A stretch of DNA of 64,000 bases from Lithospermum erythrorhizon (lineage: Eukaryota; Streptophyta; Magnoliopsida; Boraginales; Boraginaceae). The notes under the pieces are model-generated. The model saw only the letters and a list, made by a program, of their open reading frames with translations. It did no database searches and was not told the origin of the DNA. Positions 58,540 through 64,000 of this stretch are shown here, in pieces (position 1 is the stretch's first letter; every line of letters begins with the position of its first letter). The DNA is taken from the NCBI GenBank assembly GCA_019722365.1, contig JADFUC010000604.1:186001-250000 (forward strand), given 5' to 3'. Made by a program: the position numbers and the translations under genes.

Positions 58540-61250
58540 TTCTTTTCACCCGATATGGCCCGTACCGTTTAGGGCTCAAGCTTTCTTCACGCTCTTTTAG
58601 GTTGACTGCGTTGGCGTAACATGATACTAGATCTCTAGAATGAAATTAGCGGTTTGACCCTTCGGTTGTATGTCTAGCCATAAAATTTGTTTGTATTTGA
58701 GAGTTTATATAGGGCTTACGTTTTAGCTTCGTCACGAAGTTGAGATATTCCTTCGACCACTTTGGTCATTTATTCTTTATTTAAAATCGATCCTCTTGTA
58801 TGTGGGTAAACTGACCTCTGCGAGGTAAACCACTTTCTGTTCCATAGACTAGGATGAAAGGCCTACCGCCCATTCTTGATTAGATTGTGGAGCAGAGCGA
58901 CCATATCTTTGATAGGAGCTCTTATCCAACTTCCTCTCACTTTTAAGCTCTGGAATATGTTCTTCTTAATGCCTTTAAATATTATATGGTTCATGACTTC
59001 AGCTTTGCCCGTTAAACTGAGGATAATGGGCAGGCGAATCGGTGCTCAATTCTAAATTTCTACTTAAAAATCAGCCCAGCACTTGCCCCTCAAATTGAGG
59101 ACCGTTATCGCACCAATATTTTTGGGATTCGAAAATGTATTGAGGATGTTTTACCACAAAATGAAACGACCTCTTGACATAGTCTTTAGAGGTGATGCTA
59201 CTTACTCGTTGAAATAATCGTACCACAATAGTGAATTCGGCTCCTCATTTGGGCTTTATCTTGTTTTCCCTATCAGTCGATTCGCATAGCAAATGGAATG
59301 GGACTTACCCTTTGGGTGAGGGGCGAAGTGGGTAATTGGAAATTTTCCATCCAGCGGCGTCGCTTCGCGTATGCGATCGCGTCCTTTATCAACGTTGGCT
59401 AATAGTATCGAGAGATAAGTGATCTTAATAGCTGAACCGGCTGATGCTTGAACCATTACCCGTCCATTGTATCTACGCGCTAATAATTTGGGAACATCTC
59501 GGGTGATCATACAAGTTAATGGCAGTCCACGTCCGAGATTTCCTATCTGACTCTCCTTGATACATTTGGTATTTGAAGCTTCGTCTACGTACTTTTTAGC
59601 CTCACAGCATGCTATCGGCAGGAGTAATTCCTCTTTTAGGTACTTATTTATCGGATCCGTCCAATCCCTGGTGTCGGAGCCAATTACACTCTTAACGACC
59701 TCTTCTTGGTAAGTAAGTTGGGTCTGAAATTTCAACGAGATACCCTTCGGTAACTTCATTTGTAATAAGTGGTAGCGAGCACAGACAAGCAATTGACCCT
59801 TTCGTTCTCGGCTCTAGGGATAATAACAAGATATGACTGTTTAAACCCTTAAGATACTTGTCTTTGCTGTGGTATGCAAATTAGGGTTTCATTTTTACTC
59901 GCGGCGTCCCAAATCTGTCTGCTCGCCCAACTTAGTCTCCTTTACGTGGTTCTTCTGCTTCCATAGACTTAACCAATTTTAGCGAGAATCATTGTACGTA
60001 ATGCCTAATTAGTCGCAGGAAAACCAACCGCGGGGCGTACTCAGTTGTCTCGTTTCGAGGTCTAAAATTAACACTCATGCGCCTGCCCACAGTGCATTCT
60101 GCGGGCTCCATCCACAAATAATGTCCAATCGGGTTTGGTTTGATTGAAGCTCAGCAGTATCTAGACCTGGTATAGGTAGCGTTACTTTCGAGCGGTTCGG
60201 AGTTATGAAATCAGATCAATGTTTGTGCTCTACGTTAGTCTTGGGGTGTAAGATGGCTCAAATAAAAGCTCGACTCTATAGCCGGTGGTTAGGCGACCCC
60301 AAAATACCTTTTCAATTCTCGAATGCCTCCTTGATTCTTAAATCCCTTGTGAGCTTTTCCTTTGACATACGTCTTAGATTCTTGAAAAAATGTAAATTTG
60401 TTTCGCTTAGACTTGGATATAAAGCGGTTAAAGGTCGTGAGGTATCTGTTAAATTTGTACTTCTTTGTAACTCTAGGGCGGTTTCATCCCTACTTGGCGC
60501 CTCTCTTGTCGGTATTTGTTTCAGTTCCCCCAACGTCGTATACCCCGAGAATTTCCCTAACTTAGCGACTCCAAATGATCGGCTTCTGGGATTTGCATCT
60601 TTAATCTAGTTTCCTTGATTAAGGTTTCTAAAATTAAGCTAGGTGATCCGCTAGTGTCTTGCTCTTAACCTGACATGCCATCTCGTAAATTTTCATATTA
60701 CATCCAATTTAGAGCGAATATAAAATTCGTTGGTAGGTGGCTCTTGCATTCTTGAACAAGGCATCACCTTCCAATAGTATAATCCATATTCAGTGATGAA
60801 GGCGGTTATCTCCTCATCGTTTGGGGCCATGCGGATTTGATGATATCCTTGTGAAGCATCCATAAAGTCGAAGACCTACGTGGCCATTGCTTCCCGTCTA
60901 CCCAGCGTCAGTGACATGGCGGGTAGAAATCTTTAGGGGCGTACTTTGTTCGGATTAGTAAATCACATTGCACATCCGCCGTTGTTGTTAGGCTATTGAC
61001 CCGATACGCGTCGCCCGACCATGGGAAATGAATTTTAACTTCGCCAAATAAACATTAGCTTTCAAAAGGCGTGTACGCTTTTCACTTATGGTATATTCTT
61101 TTCGTCGTTAAACGGCCTTTTAACTTTTTGCTTGATGGGCGAGAAGGTTGGATCGACATACAGCTTGTGTCGCTGCCCGACCCTTTGGGTCTATATACAG
61201 GATATCACCGGGTCCCCAAGTAAACACGTCTTCCAAACTCTCTTATTAAA
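58540..61250 (-). pseudogene. Tat-type Gypsy pol relic (reverse transcriptase to integrase)
   Basis: Minus-strand blocks occur in the expected order. The linker to reverse transcriptase is at about 61090-61240 (VFTWGPGD-like, HKLYVDPTFSPIKQKVKRPF). The reverse transcriptase active-site region is at about 60730-60890 (FMDASQGYHQIRMAPNDEE, TAFITEYGLYYWKVMP). The thumb/RNase H border is near 60312-60400 (HFFKNLRR with IKEAFEN). The integrase N-terminal part is within 59256-59792 (SDTRDWTDPINKYLKEELL, EAKKYV). The integrase end is near 58840-58900 (PFILVYGTE). Many frameshifts and stops are present. No gag or LTR was found on its upstream side, so the element is truncated as well as decayed. Confidence 0.75.
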
Positions 61251-61930
61251 ATTTGTCAGATTGATGGTCACTTTCCAATCTTAGTACAAATCACGAAGGT
61301 TCGCTCCTTATTTCGCTTTTTATGAGGGTTTTAATGCATTATTACGCCCAGGATTCCCAGGCCATAAAGATGGTTCTAAGTGGTTGGTGAGGAATTTTAA
61401 CTCTTCAAATTCCACTACCATTTGAAAAAATGGCGAGTTGGAATTTTGGAGATTAAAAGGGGCAATTGATATGGATTGGATTAATTATGCCTGGCCGTTG
61501 TGACTGAATTATATAGAAACACGATAGGCGCAATACGGGCATATTAAAGTCGAATAAGGCTACAGGATCATGACACTTTTTCCCACGTACTAAGAGGCCC
61601 TAGACTCCAGTATTTTACATGCATCCCCGTCGTATACCGTTTGGAGTAATCTTTAAGCGAGAATCCCCAATGTTAAATAGCTTTAAAGCAATAGCTTGGC
61701 GTCAGATAGGCTACGATCGGCTTGATGCGTGAATGCAAATATAACCCAGAGGTTTCGTCGCGGAGAGCATGGAGCAGGAGGCACGTCACGGTAACCGCTC
61801 GGACTGAGGAGTGGGTATGTCATGTGCCTCGGGAATCGCATCCACTTGAGGCATCTAGAGCCCAAAGCAAGAAAGCGGTTCGGACAAAGGATTCGAGGGG
61901 CACGCACCAAGGATAAATCCACAGGATATG
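61251..61930 (-). other. Possible protease/gag-end region of the pol relic
   Basis: Short minus-strand frames lie here, including 61683-61922 (79 codons). None gives a recognisable aspartic protease D(T/S)G motif. The higher GC content ends near 61920, which is probably the edge of the retroelement. Confidence 0.3.
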
Positions 61931-64000
61931 ATCGAAAAAGTTAATGAATCGAGAGAGAGCCTTGAATTTTAAATATATTATATGATTCTATGTTATATGA
62001 AGATCCATCGAAGAAATTGTGAAACGGATTTATAACATTCCACCTAAAATTTCCTTAATTTAGCTACTAAAAATCAAATAAAATTACAAAAATGAATAAA
62101 GTGAAATTATAAAATAACAAGAATATCTTTGTCATTGTCAACATTTGACACGAACGCAAAACATAAAGAAACGTCCAGTCTAATTTTATCATGTGACCTA
62201 CGAAAAAATGAATTGACATTGCATGCATTGAAGCATGGTGTGTGTATGTATTGTCTCTAAGTGGACCTACACGGTTTGTCGTGCTTCGCATTCATAAGCC
62301 ATTCTATTATGATCTTAAAAACAAAATGAGTGTACGGATAATTGATAAATCATATGAAGAGAAGGGAACAAGATCCTTTGCAATGCAATTCCGATGCAAT
62401 TGTCTCAAATTGTTGCTTTCTCACTTTCCTTTCCCATTTGACGACAATGGTCTTGAGGACTTTTGTTAATTCATTATTTGACCAGGGTATTTTAATTATG
62501 ATTTGTCTAGTGATTATTTATAATTGATTTTGGAATTGCAGAGGATTTCGAATATAACAACGTTGTGGTCCAGTATCATTCTTCTTGTTAGTGGTTGCTA
62601 ATTAGGAGGATGATTAGCTAATCTAGGGATTATTTAAAGCAAAATGCAATCAAACATGGATGATTATTTCATGCTTTATATATAGACCCAAGAAAGGAAA
62701 ATGTAAGTTTGAAGAGACATGATCGGGCATTAATATCAAACAAGAGTAAAAACTGCTTCTCTGTTCAGTAGTGTAATGTATTATCATTGATACCACTAAT
62801 AATTGTCATTGTTGAGGGGGAAATATGAGCATCCCCAAATCAATTCAAACTGATAGTGAATAAATATATCATATAATAATATCGAACAAGAAATTTTCTT
62901 TATTTCACCCTCAATTGAAAGATTAATTCACCCTACTGCAAATTCATAAAAAAATATAAGGAAGAAAAAGACTCAATAATCGAGAATTTCGGAGAAATAG
63001 TCAATAACACTAGTCAACCATTGATGTCAAAGGCTTTTTTCGTTCTTTGCAGAAAATACTATTGAGATTGGTAGTAATGATTAGTCGCATGTGATTATTT
63101 TTATATTAAAGAAATTAGAAGAGAGAGTTAAATTCTTATATAAATGCAGAGATCTTCACGTAATATTAATTGGTTTTAGTATGGTGCGCCTTTGAGAGCA
63201 TGAAGTGTATCTCTTGTGGGTGTGGTCGTCCGGTCGTGGTTGTATCGTTTTTTTTCCAAACTAAATTTTTTCTTTAAAAAACAATCTTCTACATCGTTTT
63301 TTTCCAAACTAAATTTTCTCTTTGAGAAACAATCTTCTAAAACCTTCATTGTTAATCCTGATTTTTTGAAATCAACGCTATATATGTGTTTTTTTATATA
63401 TAATTAGCGATGATGTGAGTTTCGAATCCAAGACCGTACTTTTTCATCACTAACAACAAACAATTTCCTCTAACTTATATTTGATTAACTTTATATATGT
63501 GTTCTTTATTTGGGTAATAATCCAAATTAATTAATTTCACTAAGTTTTTTCAAATTTCAGGATCGTGTAAAAAATTTGGCTGTGCTAGTATAGTTCGAAG
63601 TCAGCTGTTAGGAGTTTTAGCTAGACTGTGTTTCGAGTTTAGCTGTTTAGGTTTTTTAATTTTTGGTCATAGTAAATCCAAAAATCAGAATAGGTAATTT
63701 TTGAGTGTTGATGGTTATCCGACCCACTCTCGTCACTATTGACATGGAAACAAGTAGGTATATTCAAGCAAGAATCACAAGGTCATTATTGTTAGAAAAC
63801 AATCAAGTTGATTGGGACATGGAACTAGCGGTAAAGAGCTTGGAGTGTTAGGAAATGCAGGCGTAGTCTGCTAAATAGTGTGAGTTAGAATCGCGTAAGT
63901 AGTAGAATGCAATATTGAAGTGGTTTAAAAGGAAAATTTCGAAATGCCATTCGATTAAAGCCGTCACTACAGCCTCTCCTTTAAAATATTTCGGGATAGA
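61931..64000. other. AT-rich intergenic DNA, no gene
   Basis: No coding region could be supported on either strand. A direct repeat of about 49 bp occurs at 63246-63294 and 63295-63342 (TTTTCCAAACTAAATTTT, ACAATCTTCTA). A box B-like word on the minus strand (GGATTCGAAAC, about 63420) has no partner box A. Confidence 0.5.

Noticed and set aside
62067..62469. Open frames of 74-75 codons on both strands near the right edge
   Set aside because: No family similarity, no splice context, and AT-rich composition typical of intergenic DNA.

Overview
This is nuclear DNA from a flowering plant, probably a eudicot. It is AT-rich, its genes have GT-AG introns, and it holds plant-only families: a classical arabinogalactan protein, a plant prolyl 4-hydroxylase, an F-box/LRR relic and a CSLC glycosyltransferase relic. 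LTR retrotransposons, MITEs and SINE-like elements fill most of the rest. I cannot name the species. Two genes read as intact once spliced: an arabinogalactan protein gene on the minus strand (15037-21919, three exons, 191 residues) and a prolyl 4-hydroxylase gene on the plus strand (28843-34901, eight exons, 290 residues). The enzyme family hydroxylates prolines in proteins of the same type as its neighbour, so a modifying enzyme and a possible substrate lie about 7 kb apart.

Left part (1-10.5 kb). A second AGP-like locus on the minus strand runs off the left edge: a signal-peptide exon, a TATA box, and upstream DNA shared with the intact AGP gene. A 960-bp TG...CA element with a 5-bp duplication and a Stowaway MITE have entered its upstream DNA. 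Then follow a minus-strand Copia LTR carrying a tRNA-type SINE with its target duplication, a long Gypsy-type LTR-like stretch, a 976-bp solo Copia LTR flanked by TTGAT, and a broken Copia gag-protease piece. Next comes a four-copy tandem array (period about 104 bp) of the AGP upstream segment, which marks a third trace of that gene family.

Middle (10.5-36.5 kb). Here lie an RNase H-like relic, a GC-rich island, an AT-rich stretch with GGTACC repeats, a frameshifted F-box/LRR pseudogene, then the AGP gene. AGP intron 1 (5.7 kb) holds a degenerate Copia element of about 4.5 kb in the opposite orientation. A CSLC pseudogene follows; its exon is split by a 302-bp TG...CA insertion with a CTTTG duplication, and removing the insertion rejoins the reading frame at that point. 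After MITEs and SINE-like copies comes the prolyl 4-hydroxylase gene.

Right part (36.5-64 kb). No intact host gene was seen. A 9.8-kb Ty3/Gypsy element of Tat type (36557-46379, ATAAC duplication, both LTRs) has gag but no visible pol. A second Tat LTR with gag remains (49957-54720) is interrupted by a Copia-type LTR. A 0.58-kb tandem duplication of a Copia polypurine/LTR junction follows. A minus-strand Tat pol relic (58540-61250) faces a plus-strand coiled-coil ORF relic, an arrangement like the extra antisense ORFs known in Tat elements. The last 2 kb hold no recognisable gene.
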